DNA of 64,000 bases from an uncultured Lachnospiraceae bacterium (GTDB lineage Bacteria; Bacillota; Clostridia; Lachnospirales; Lachnospiraceae), in the NCBI GenBank assembly GCA_900553355.1, contig USDK01000001.1, positions 23,944-87,943 on the forward strand, written 5' to 3'. Position numbers and translations under genes: made by a program. Shown piece by piece: positions 22,597-30,568 of this stretch. Every line of letters begins with the position of its first letter. The first letter of the stretch is position 1. The notes under the pieces were generated by a model that was given only the letters and a program-made list of their open reading frames with translations, searched no databases and was not told the origin of the DNA.

Positions 22597-25407
22597 TTGG
22601 ATAAATATGAATATCGGGTAAAAACGGAACAGATGCTTGAATACATGGAAAACAAGCAGTATAAAAAGGCCATGGAGATCGCGGACACCATTGACTGGCA
22701 CAGGGTAAAAAGCGCATCGATGCTGAATACTGTCAGTGAGATCTATGAGTATAACGGAGAGTATCAGAAGAGCCGGGACATTTTATTTGTGGCATTTGAC
22801 AGATCTCCGGGAAGCAGGAAGATCGTGTATCGGTTAGGGACACTGGCACTTAAGATCAATGACGTAGAGGAAGCTTCTGACTGCTATGAGGAGTTTGTAA
22901 AGCTGGCGCCCAGGGATCCGAATCAGTACATATTAAAGTATAAGATTCTCAAGGCCCAGGGAGCGCCTCTCACAGAGCAGATTTCAGCGCTGGAAGATTT
23001 TAAGAAGGCGGAGTATGTCGAAAAATGGGCATATGAGCTGGCGGAATTATACCATAAGGCAGGTATGACAGCAGAATGTCTGGAAGAGTGTGATGATCTG
23101 ATCCTGTGGTTCAGCGAGGGCAAATATGTCTATAAAGCAATGGAATTAAAGATGAAATATAAGCCGCTGACGCCGCTGCAGCAGGAAAAATATGACAGCA
23201 GGCCGGGGGCTCCTAAGAAAGAGAAGGCTGCTGCGCCGGTTGTGGAAGAAGCACCGGCGAACGACAAAGAAGAAGAAACGCTGCAGGCAGAGGAGGTCCA
23301 GGAAGAGGAACCGCCTCAGACAGAAGCAGTTGAGAGTGAAGAGGAAGAAGTCCAGGACGCAGAAGTTGTGGAGGAAGCAGAAGAAGAAGAAGTTCCTGCT
23401 TCTGCTCCGGCTGACAATCTTGCAGAAGCCGTGGAAGAAATGGAAAGAACCATGGAAGATACAGAAGACGAACCTGAGGAAAAGGCGGAGGAAGAAGAGC
23501 CGAAAAAGCATTCAGCAATCACTCAGGTGGTAAAGGGCGCGACACTGAAAGAGGCGCTGGCAAATGGCGTGGCTGTCGCAAGCGGTATTAATATCGAAAA
23601 AGAGGCTATGGAGAAAAAGGAAGAAGACTTAAGAATCACCAGCCAGATGCGGATCGATGATATTCTTCAGGAGTGGGAAGAAAAGCAGAAGGAAAATGCA
23701 GAAGCGATCGAACAGCAGAAGGCAAAGGATGAGGAAAGGCTTCAGAAAGAAAGAGAAGAAGCAAGACGCCGGCAGGAGGAAGAACGCCGGGAAGTAGAGC
23801 GCAAGGCAGCCGAAGCAGAGGCGGCAAGAAAGGCCGCTGAGGAAGAGGCAGCAAGAAAAGCGGCGGAAGAGGAAGCTGCGAGAAAGGCCGCTGAGGAAGA
23901 AGCAGCAAGGAAGGCCGCTGAGGAAGAGGCGGCAAGGAAGGCAGCAGAAGAGGCCGAGAAAGAAGCGCTTCTTGACAATGCTTTTGCGGAAGGTAAAACA
24001 CAGAGGATCCCGGATGATCTTGTGAAGCTGGTTGCGGAGATGGATCAGAAGTCAGAAGAGTCAGAAGATTTCGAGGAAGACTTTGAGATCGAAGACGATT
24101 ATGAAGACTTTGATGATTTGGATATAGACTTCGATGAAGATTTTGAAGAGGAGTCTGGAGAACCCGAAGAAGTCGAGGCCGAAGTCATAGAAGAAGAACC
24201 GGCTGAAGAAGACTTTGAAGAGGCCGACTTCGAAGAGGCCGATTTTGAGGAAGAGGATTTAGACGAAGACGACTTTGAGGATGACTTTGTCGATGATTTT
24301 GAGGACGATTTCGAAGAGGAAGAGGATTTTGAAGAAGCTGACTTTGAGGAAGAGGACTTAGACGAAGACGACTTTGAAGAAGAAGACCTGGACGAAGAGG
24401 ACTTTGAGGAAGAGGACCTGGACGAAGAGGACTTCGAGGAAGAGGACCTGGACGAAGAAGATTTCGAGGAAGAGGACCTGGATGAAAATGACTTTGAGGC
24501 AGAGGATCTGGAGATTGAAGAGCCTTCGGAGGAAGAGATCCAGGAGAGAATTAAGAAGTCTAAGGGAAGCGGTGTTCCTTTTGATACCGGATTTGTAGTA
24601 ACAGGAAGGTATGACCTGAGCGCGACCAGTGAAATCGGACTGAAGGCCGGACTTACCGAGGAGCAGAAGAAGCTGTTCTCTTACTTTGTTCCGGTCAGAG
24701 GTATGAGTGAACAGATCGTGGAAGTGCTTGACAATGACAGGAGAGCACAAAGAGAAGGAACATCCAAGACCGGCAACCTGCTGGTGGTCGGACGAAAAGG
24801 TTCCGGAAAGACGGTGCTTGCTGTAGACATTGTGAAAGCGATTCAGAAGCAGAGAAACTTAAAGCAGGGTAAAGTGGCGATCGTAACCGGAGAGTCTTTG
24901 AATAAAAAAGAACTGACGAATATTATCCAGAAGCTTCGCGGCGGCGCGATCATTATTGAAAAGGCCGGAAAGCTGAATTCCAGAACCATCAAAGAGCTGA
25001 ATTATCTGATGGAGAAGAAGACCGGAGAGCTTCTGTTCGTCCTTGAGGATCAGCGGAAGCCACTGGAAAGAATGCTGGCGATCAGTCCGGAATTTAAAAA
25101 GAAGTTTACATCGAAGCTGGAGCTTCCGGTATTCATCAATGATGAGCTGGTGACTTTTGGACAGACCTATGCTAAGGAAAATGGATATAAGCTGGATGAA
25201 ATGGGTATCCTGGCTCTGTACAGCAGGATTGATGTGATGCAGAGAGAGGATCATGCCGTATCTGTTGCAGAAGTCAAAGAGATCATGGATGAGGCGATCG
25301 ATCATTCCCAGAAAGCAAACGTAAAGCATCTTGCAAGACGTGTTTTCGGTAAAGGAACTGACGATTCAGACAGAATTATCTTAAAAGAAGAAGATTTTAA
25401 GATTTAA
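22597..25407 (+). CDS. Large TPR, acidic-repeat and AAA-like (CbxX/CfqX-type) protein
   Basis: The preferred start is TTG 22597, five bases after AGGTGA; GTG 22588 lies inside that site. The 936-residue product has four parts: TPR-like helices (about 1-205), an acidic linker followed by an Ala/Arg/Lys/Glu coiled coil with five 9-residue repeats (409-453), a very acidic part with five 10-residue repeats (587-636), and a C-terminal P-loop domain (about 690-936). Walker A is GRKGSGKT (732-739). The Walker B position reads AIIIEKAG, with Glu-Lys instead of Asp-Glu, and the arginine-finger position reads FKKKF. It resembles the CbxX/EccA AAA domain and may bind but not hydrolyse ATP. No membrane segment or signal is seen. 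Monocistronic between hairpins; function unknown. Confidence 0.75.
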   Translation: MDKYEYRVKTEQMLEYMENKQYKKAMEIADTIDWHRVKSASMLNTVSEIYEYNGEYQKSRDILFVAFDRSPGSRKIVYRLGTLALKINDVEEASDCYEEFVKLAPRDPNQYILKYKILKAQGAPLTEQISALEDFKKAEYVEKWAYELAELYHKAGMTAECLEECDDLILWFSEGKYVYKAMELKMKYKPLTPLQQEKYDSRPGAPKKEKAAAPVVEEAPANDKEEETLQAEEVQEEEPPQTEAVESEEEEVQDAEVVEEAEEEEVPASAPADNLAEAVEEMERTMEDTEDEPEEKAEEEEPKKHSAITQVVKGATLKEALANGVAVASGINIEKEAMEKKEEDLRITSQMRIDDILQEWEEKQKENAEAIEQQKAKDEERLQKEREEARRRQEEERREVERKAAEAEAARKAAEEEAARKAAEEEAARKAAEEEAARKAAEEEAARKAAEEAEKEALLDNAFAEGKTQRIPDDLVKLVAEMDQKSEESEDFEEDFEIEDDYEDFDDLDIDFDEDFEEESGEPEEVEAEVIEEEPAEEDFEEADFEEADFEEEDLDEDDFEDDFVDDFEDDFEEEEDFEEADFEEEDLDEDDFEEEDLDEEDFEEEDLDEEDFEEEDLDEEDFEEEDLDENDFEAEDLEIEEPSEEEIQERIKKSKGSGVPFDTGFVVTGRYDLSATSEIGLKAGLTEEQKKLFSYFVPVRGMSEQIVEVLDNDRRAQREGTSKTGNLLVVGRKGSGKTVLAVDIVKAIQKQRNLKQGKVAIVTGESLNKKELTNIIQKLRGGAIIIEKAGKLNSRTIKELNYLMEKKTGELLFVLEDQRKPLERMLAISPEFKKKFTSKLELPVFINDELVTFGQTYAKENGYKLDEMGILALYSRIDVMQREDHAVSVAEVKEIMDEAIDHSQKANVKHLARRVFGKGTDDSDRIILKEEDFKI
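23821..23955 (+). repeat. Five tandem 27-bp repeats inside the TPR/AAA-like gene
   Basis: Units begin at 23821, 23848, 23875, 23902 and 23929 and encode the 9-residue coiled-coil unit AARKAAEEE. Synonymous differences between units show they are not a very recent expansion. Confidence 0.85.
24355..24504 (+). repeat. Five tandem 30-bp repeats encoding an acidic 10-residue unit
   Basis: Units begin at 24355, 24385, 24415, 24445 and 24475, with a partial copy at 24505. Each encodes DLDEEDFEEE or a close variant. Adjacent units at 24385-24474 are almost identical, so copy number may vary between strains. Confidence 0.85.
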
Positions 25408-25429
25408 GGAAAAAATTAAGGGTTTTGAC

Positions 25430-25469
25430 AGATAGATTTGTCAAAACTCTTTTTTTTTTGAGCCATCTA
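25430..25469 (+). terminator. Intrinsic terminator
   Basis: GGGTTTTGACA (25430-25440) pairs with TGTCAAAACTC (25449-25459), followed by ten T. Confidence 0.85.
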
Positions 25470-25513
25470 AAGTATAATATGGATATATTAGGACAGAAAT
25501 GTGGGGGTTCAAT

Positions 25514-27424
25514 ATGGCAAAGAAAAAAAAGAAACCATATGAAGTAGGAGAGCTGGACCAGTACCTCTATGGCCAGGGAAATCATTATGAGATTTATAAT
25601 AAGCTGGGAGCCCATATTGTAAAAGACGGAAAGACAGAAGGGGCATATTTTGCAGTGTGGGCGCCTCATGCAGAAGAGGTATCCGTAGTCGGGGAGTTTA
25701 ACGACTGGGATATGGAGGCAAATCCCATGGAGAGGGAAGAGCCGCTGGGAATCTACACATGCTTTATACCGGGGATCAAGCAGTATGACATGTATAAATA
25801 CTGCATCAAGACGTATAAGGGAGAATATATTTTTAAGGCTGATCCCTTTGCGTTCCATGCAGAATTAAGACCGGGAACAGCATCGAAGGTCTATGACCTG
25901 TCCCGGATCAAATGGTCGGACAGTGTATGGATGGAGCATCGCGCAGGCTGGGATCACACCAAGGAGCCGATGTCTATCTATGAGGCGCATATCGGATCCT
26001 GGAAGCGGCATCCCGGACGGGAGGACGAAGGGTTCTATACTTATCGGGAGTTTGCGCGGGAAGCCGTCAAGTATATGAAATATATGGGATATACCCATAT
26101 TGAACTGATCGGGATTGCGGAGCACCCCTATGACGGATCCTGGGGCTATCAGGTGACCGGATATTTTGCTCCGACGTCTCGCTACGGCACGCCGGAAGAT
26201 TTTGCATGGATGATTAATTATTTCCATAGAAATAAAATTGGTGTCATCCTGGACTGGGTACCGGCACATTTTCCAAGAGATGCACATGGCCTTGCGGATT
26301 TTGACGGGACACCGACATATGAATATCAGGATCCCAGGAAAGGGGAGCATCCGGACTGGGGAACCAAGATCTTTGACTATGGAAAGAATGAAGTACGCAA
26401 TTTCCTGATCTCCAATGCCCTGTTCTGGATTGAGAGATATCATGTGGACGGGCTCCGTGTGGATGCGGTGGCATCGATGCTGTACCTGGATTATGGAAAA
26501 CAGGACGGACAGTGGGTGGCAAACAAATATGGCGGAAATAAAAATCTGGAAGCCATTGATTTTTTCAAGCATCTGAATTCCGTAGTGCTGGGACGCAATC
26601 CGGGAGCGCTTATGATCGCGGAGGAGTCCACGGCCTGGCCGAAGGTGACAGGACCGGTGGAAGAGGATGGCCTGGGCTTCAGCCTGAAGTGGAATATGGG
26701 ATGGATGCATGATTTTACAGAATATATGAAGCTGGATCCATATTTCCGGAAAGATAATCATAACCTGATGACTTTTGCAATGAGTTATGCCTACAGTGAG
26801 AATTATATCCTGGTACTGTCCCATGACGAGGTGGTGCATCTGAAGTGTTCCATGTTGAACAAGATGCCGGGACTGGGATTTGATAAGTATGCAAATCTGA
26901 AGGTTGGATATGCGTTCATGATCGGGCATGTAGGAAAGAAGCTGCTCTTTATGGGACAGGAATTTGCCCAGCTCAGAGAATGGAGCGAAGAAAGGGAGCT
27001 TGACTGGTTCCTGCTGGCAGAGAAAGAGCATCAGGCAATCCAGAACTGGTTCCGTGATCTTCTGCATCTGTACAAGAAGAATAAAGCGCTCTATGAGATG
27101 GATGATTCCTGGGAGGGCTTTGAGTGGATCAATGCAGACGACCGGTACAGAAGTGTATTCAGCTTTATGAGACATTCCAAGGACAACAAAAAGAACCTGC
27201 TGTTTATCTGCAACTTCACTCCGATGGAGTGGGCGGATTACCGGGTAGGTGTTCCGAGGAGAAAGCAGTATAAGCTGGTGCTGGACAGTGATGAAGAACA
27301 GTATGGCGGAAACGGACGCGAGAAGAAGCCGGTTTACAAGGCGGTAAAGCAGGAGTGTGACGGAAGACCGTACTCGTTTGCTTATCCGTTGTCACCGTAT
27401 GGCGTTGCAATCTTTGAATTTTAG
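25514..27424 (+). CDS. glgB: 1,4-alpha-glucan branching enzyme
   Basis: The start is ATG 25514, preceded by a GGGGG site; the ATG at 25499 is upstream of that site and rejected. The 636-residue enzyme has an N-terminal CBM48 domain (YFAVWAPHAEEVSVVGEFNDWD), then the GH13 barrel with GLRVDAVASMLYLDY (nucleophile Asp), IAEESTAWP (acid/base Glu) and LSHDEVVH (transition-state Asp), and a C-terminal all-beta domain. It forms alpha-1,6 branches in glycogen. No other glg gene lies in the window. TATAAT at 25483-25488 may be its -10 box. Confidence 0.95.
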   Translation: MAKKKKKPYEVGELDQYLYGQGNHYEIYNKLGAHIVKDGKTEGAYFAVWAPHAEEVSVVGEFNDWDMEANPMEREEPLGIYTCFIPGIKQYDMYKYCIKTYKGEYIFKADPFAFHAELRPGTASKVYDLSRIKWSDSVWMEHRAGWDHTKEPMSIYEAHIGSWKRHPGREDEGFYTYREFAREAVKYMKYMGYTHIELIGIAEHPYDGSWGYQVTGYFAPTSRYGTPEDFAWMINYFHRNKIGVILDWVPAHFPRDAHGLADFDGTPTYEYQDPRKGEHPDWGTKIFDYGKNEVRNFLISNALFWIERYHVDGLRVDAVASMLYLDYGKQDGQWVANKYGGNKNLEAIDFFKHLNSVVLGRNPGALMIAEESTAWPKVTGPVEEDGLGFSLKWNMGWMHDFTEYMKLDPYFRKDNHNLMTFAMSYAYSENYILVLSHDEVVHLKCSMLNKMPGLGFDKYANLKVGYAFMIGHVGKKLLFMGQEFAQLREWSEERELDWFLLAEKEHQAIQNWFRDLLHLYKKNKALYEMDDSWEGFEWINADDRYRSVFSFMRHSKDNKKNLLFICNFTPMEWADYRVGVPRRKQYKLVLDSDEEQYGGNGREKKPVYKAVKQECDGRPYSFAYPLSPYGVAIFEF

Positions 27425-27460
27425 AGATTGAGTTGCTGATGATAAAGAATCAAGGGATTG

Positions 27461-27496
27461 AAAAAGAGCGCTGGGCAAAAGCCCCGCGCTCTTTTT
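27461..27496. terminator. Bidirectional intrinsic terminator
   Basis: AAAAAGAGCGC ... GCGCTCTTTTT with an inner GGGC/GCCC pairing, placed between the convergent glgB and DUF1002 genes. Confidence 0.85.
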
Positions 27497-27521
27497 CGAA
27501 ATTCTGATATCACTCAGGAAT

Positions 27522-28793
27522 CTATGGTGTTGTCTGAGCATTCTCTGTTGTACCGGTATTGCCTGTAGTATCGGCGCCGGAATTGGTTGTGGTGTCTGCA
27601 CCAGTACCGTCTGTTGAGTTCTCATCAGAAGCAGCGTCTTCGGATCCGGCATCCTCAGCTGCATTTTCATCAGTGGTCTCGTCTGTTTCTTCTGTGCCAT
27701 CTGTCTCGTCTGTGAGTTCATCTGTCGTTTCATCAGTTGTCTCATCGGTGGTCTCGTCGGTGGTGTCAGTTGTCTCATCTGCAGTGTCGGTGTCATCGCT
27801 GCCGCCGAAGAGGTTTTCAAAGAAGCTTACGATACTGTTCCAGAATCCGCCGCTTTCTTTTTCGTTATCGTCTGAATTCCCGGAATCAGAAGAATCCAGA
27901 GTACTGTCGGTCACAACGTCGGATCCTAAGATGTCGTCCTTGGTGTCGTTGATGATACCGCCAGTGGATTCACCACCGAAGAATCCAGTGATGGAATCCC
28001 ATAAGTTGGAGAAGAATCCGCCGCTTTTTCCGTCCAGGTTATCCAGCGTGTTTTTCAGAGCCTTGACATCATAGTCATACTGTGAGATGTTCTCCATCAA
28101 AGAAGTAATCTTGTTCATCTGGTCTTCAGTCAGCGTAATGTTATAGGTCTTGGCGGCATCATTGACAACGTCCTGGATCTCGGACGGATCGCTGATGTCG
28201 TCTTCGATTACCTGTTCCTTGACGTCATTCATCAGGCCGGTGGCTGCTTCATCGCCGACAGCGTCGGCCAGTTCGCCGGTGGTCACCAGTTCTTCAGTAG
28301 CCGCGGCTTTCTGTCCTTCGTCAAGAGTCTCGCCGCTGGCGGTCTCGTATGCCATCATAATACCAGTCAGGGCACCTGTTCCGGATACAGCGATCGGAGA
28401 AGCAGCAACTACGTTACAGTTTTCCACACCGGAGGTCGTCAGGGTACTGGCGATCATGGAACTGGTCACGTAGGTCAGGTTTGCAACCTTTACCTGGATA
28501 CCGCCGTCAGAAGTGGGTTCCACATAAGAACAGCTGTAGGTTCTGGTCCCGATCTGTTCTTCGGATGCGATCCCTTCCATATACTGACGCTCATCTGCAT
28601 TGGTGACTTCAATCGTCTGTACCTGATCGGGAGATGTACCGAAATATTCATACATGGACGTCTTCTGTTCTTCAGACAGGTTTGCGCCCAGAGTTACAAC
28701 GTTGGAGCTGTCAGCCTGTACGGCCAGCGGAAGTGAAGCCGTACAAAGGGCAGCTGCCAAAACTACTGGTAATGTTCTTTTCATTTTTTTCAT
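27522..28793 (-). CDS. Secreted DUF1002 protein with Thr/Asp/Glu-rich tail
   Basis: A 423-residue product from ATG 28793, chosen because the signal peptide starts there (MKKMKRTLPVVLAAALCTAS ... AVQA). An ATG 45 bases earlier has no ribosome site. The mature N-terminal 270 residues match the DUF1002 pattern (VVTLGANLSEEQ, YMEGI, TYVTSSMIASTL, AVSGTGALTGIMMAYE). The last 120 residues are low complexity, mainly Thr, Asp, Glu and Ser in repeated TDET units, and could act as a wall-spanning or calcium-binding stalk. No LPXTG-type anchor is seen. Function unknown. Confidence 0.8.
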   Translation of the reverse strand: MKKMKRTLPVVLAAALCTASLPLAVQADSSNVVTLGANLSEEQKTSMYEYFGTSPDQVQTIEVTNADERQYMEGIASEEQIGTRTYSCSYVEPTSDGGIQVKVANLTYVTSSMIASTLTTSGVENCNVVAASPIAVSGTGALTGIMMAYETASGETLDEGQKAAATEELVTTGELADAVGDEAATGLMNDVKEQVIEDDISDPSEIQDVVNDAAKTYNITLTEDQMNKITSLMENISQYDYDVKALKNTLDNLDGKSGGFFSNLWDSITGFFGGESTGGIINDTKDDILGSDVVTDSTLDSSDSGNSDDNEKESGGFWNSIVSFFENLFGGSDDTDTADETTDTTDETTDETTDETTDELTDETDGTEETDETTDENAAEDAGSEDAASDENSTDGTGADTTTNSGADTTGNTGTTENAQTTP

Positions 28794-28883
28794 ATGCGTG
28801 GTGTGTTCACCAAGCCCCCTTTTCCTTGATTTATACATTATTCAATATAACATATCTGCTCATAATTGCAAATAAAATCTACA

Positions 28884-29207
28884 TTAAGTCTTTCTGAAGA
28901 TTTTCTGTAGCCGCTGTTTTAGCAGTGTTTCCCCGATGATCCCGCTCATACTTCCAAGACAGGTTCCATCCTGAAAACATACGAAAGCAGGGACGACTTC
29001 GCCGGCATATTCGCCGGCCAGAATGTCGGACTCGTCGACATCTACTTCGCAAAAAAGAATCTGATCCAGAAACTCGGCTTCCAGATCTTCGGCAACTGGT
29101 TTCATCATTGCGCACTTGCTGCACCAGCTGGCATAAAACATGACAACGACCGGAAGGGAAGAATCCCGGATCACCTGATCAAAACTGTCTGTGGTTAAAT
29201 GGCGCAT
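28884..29207 (-). CDS. Thioredoxin-family protein
   Basis: A 107-residue single-domain thioredoxin. The active site is WCSKC near residue 29-33, in place of the classical WCGPC, and the cis-proline loop is present as VVPAFVCF. It has no signal peptide, so it acts in the cytoplasm as a disulfide reductase or a specialised redoxin. GGAGG lies eight bases before the ATG at 29207. It is 13 bp downstream of a short basic ORF and likely co-transcribed with it and possibly trmB. Confidence 0.88.
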   Translation of the reverse strand: MRHLTTDSFDQVIRDSSLPVVVMFYASWCSKCAMMKPVAEDLEAEFLDQILFCEVDVDESDILAGEYAGEVVPAFVCFQDGTCLGSMSGIIGETLLKQRLQKIFRKT

Positions 29208-29220
29208 TACAACTGGCCTC

Positions 29221-29358
29221 CTAGCATCTGGGGTTTAATATACGGAAAACTTCCTTTATAGAAGCGTTCATACGACGGATTCCCTGGCGGAAACGAGGAC
29301 AGCGGTAAGTGAATTCACACATTTTCTGCCTGAAATTTTTTCTGCTTCGATGTCTCAT
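29221..29358 (-). CDS. Short basic protein of 45 residues
   Basis: An ATG at 29358 preceded by GGAGGG at six to seven bases, running 45 codons to TAG. The product is strongly basic (12 Arg, 4 Lys) with three cysteines (KMCEFTYRCPRF and the C-terminal Cys). It is conserved in spacing between trmB and the thioredoxin gene: 51 bp after the first and 13 bp before the second. It could be a nucleic-acid- or ribosome-binding small protein. I do not recognise a family, and coding status rests on the ribosome site and the operon position. Confidence 0.5.
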   Translation of the reverse strand: MRHRSRKNFRQKMCEFTYRCPRFRQGIRRMNASIKEVFRILNPRC

Positions 29359-29409
29359 ATATTTCCCTCCAGATATGATATTTCCTTATTAATATATGCA
29401 GGTGGGAAC

Positions 29410-30075
29410 CTAGGCTTTCCTTCTGGCTGTCAATTTGCAGATGGGATTGCCGGCGGCGGAAAATTTCTCTTCGTATTCTGTCATGATATTTCCCTGGTTC
29501 ATCTGGCTGTCGTGATGAAGGTCATAAGTCAGGGCAGACAGATCGAACAAGGGGGAAGACTGGACCTCCTCTACGGAAAAGTCAAAGAGGGAGCGGTTGT
29601 CAGTCTTGAATTCCACGGTCCCGCCGGATGCCAGTACCTGGTCATATATGGAAAGAAATTCCGATGAGGTCAGGCGTCTTCTGGCGTGTCTGGCCTTTGG
29701 CCAGGGATCTGAAAAGTTCAGATAGATCTTTTCCACTTCCCCGGAAGTAAAGACGTCGGCCAGCTCGCGGGCATCCATGCAGAGAAAGCGGATGTTGGAG
29801 AGTGTCTTTTCGGCGGCATCTCTGGAAGCTTCATATTTTTCCACAGCCCGCAGCAGGACGCTGGAATAGCGTTCAATGCCGATATAATTGATCTGAGGGT
29901 TTTGTCTGGCAAGGGAGAGGAGAAATTTTCCTTTTCCCATACCGATCTCGATGTGGACAGGATGATCGTTTCCGAAGACTTCTTTCCAGTGTCCCCGATA
30001 TATGGATGCATTCTTAACGACTTCTTGGCAGCCATCAAGAACGCTCTCGGCGCGGGGGATATTTCTAAGGCGCAT
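29410..30075 (-). CDS. trmB: tRNA (guanine-46-N7)-methyltransferase
   Basis: A 221-residue SAM-dependent enzyme that makes m7G46 in the tRNA variable loop. It shows VHIEIGMGKGKFLLSLA (SAM-binding motif), NYIGIERYSSVL, YLNFSDPWPKARHARRRL (the TrmB hallmark) and a C-terminal FKTDNRSLFDFS. GGAGG precedes the ATG at 30075. It is transcribed away from the ATPase operon and is probably the first gene of a minus-strand unit with the 45-residue ORF and thioredoxin. Confidence 0.95.
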   Translation of the reverse strand: MRLRNIPRAESVLDGCQEVVKNASIYRGHWKEVFGNDHPVHIEIGMGKGKFLLSLARQNPQINYIGIERYSSVLLRAVEKYEASRDAAEKTLSNIRFLCMDARELADVFTSGEVEKIYLNFSDPWPKARHARRRLTSSEFLSIYDQVLASGGTVEFKTDNRSLFDFSVEEVQSSPLFDLSALTYDLHHDSQMNQGNIMTEYEEKFSAAGNPICKLTARRKA

Positions 30076-30187
30076 AGCGTTTCCTCCTTAAAATTCAGCG
30101 TTTTTTACGCATTATAGTTTATCTTTCCAGAATCAAAAAGTCAATGCAAGATCTGCCGGGTTCTTTTGACTGAAATATCTGTGGAAA

Positions 30188-30216
30188 TTTCGAAAAAATC
30201 AGTGTATTATTATAAA
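30188..30216 (+). promoter_or_regulatory. Candidate promoter of the A/V-type ATPase operon
   Basis: TTTCGA (30188-30193), a 17-bp spacer and TATAAA (30211-30216), 38 bases before the first start codon. TATTAT at 30205 is an alternative -10. Confidence 0.4.
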
Positions 30217-30253
30217 TATATTGGAATTTTGAAACGAAAACGGAGGACAGGGT

Positions 30254-30565
30254 ATGGATTCTATCGTTGAGAAACTGGCGGAGATTGAAAAGACAGCCGA
30301 GGCAGTTGTAGAACATGCCATGGAACAAAAGTCTGAAGTGGAAAAGGACATCCAGGGGAAACGAGATGCATTTGACAAAAGGCTGAAGGAGGAGACTGGA
30401 AGGGAACTGGAACGGATCCAGACTGAAGCGAAGGAGCAGATGGATCAGGCTCTGGAGGAACTAAGGATTAAGAACCGGTCTTCCATCGAGACTTTAAAAG
30501 AAGAATATGAAAAAAATCATACGCAGTATGCACAGGAGATCCTGAAAAATATTTTAGAGGTGTAG
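30254..30565 (+). CDS. A/V-type ATPase peripheral-stalk subunit G/H
   Basis: A 103-residue, almost entirely helical protein rich in Glu, Lys and Gln with heptad spacing, as expected for the coiled-coil G/H subunit that pairs with subunit E in the peripheral stalk. It is the first gene of a nine-gene operon (G/H, C, I, K, F, E, A, B, D) and lies 3 bp before subunit C. CGGAGGAC precedes the ATG. Family assignment depends mainly on composition and position. Confidence 0.75.
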   Translation: MDSIVEKLAEIEKTAEAVVEHAMEQKSEVEKDIQGKRDAFDKRLKEETGRELERIQTEAKEQMDQALEELRIKNRSSIETLKEEYEKNHTQYAQEILKNILEV

Positions 30566-30568
30566 CTT

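Noticed and set aside
23146..24750. Minus-strand Leu/Phe/Ser-rich ORFs opposite the TPR/AAA-like gene
   Set aside because: They mirror the Glu/Lys/Ala repeat codons of the real gene and have no start signals.
27559..28473. Long plus-strand ORFs opposite the DUF1002 gene
   Set aside because: They are Ser/Val-rich antisense images of the Thr/Asp/Glu repeats, with no ribosome sites.
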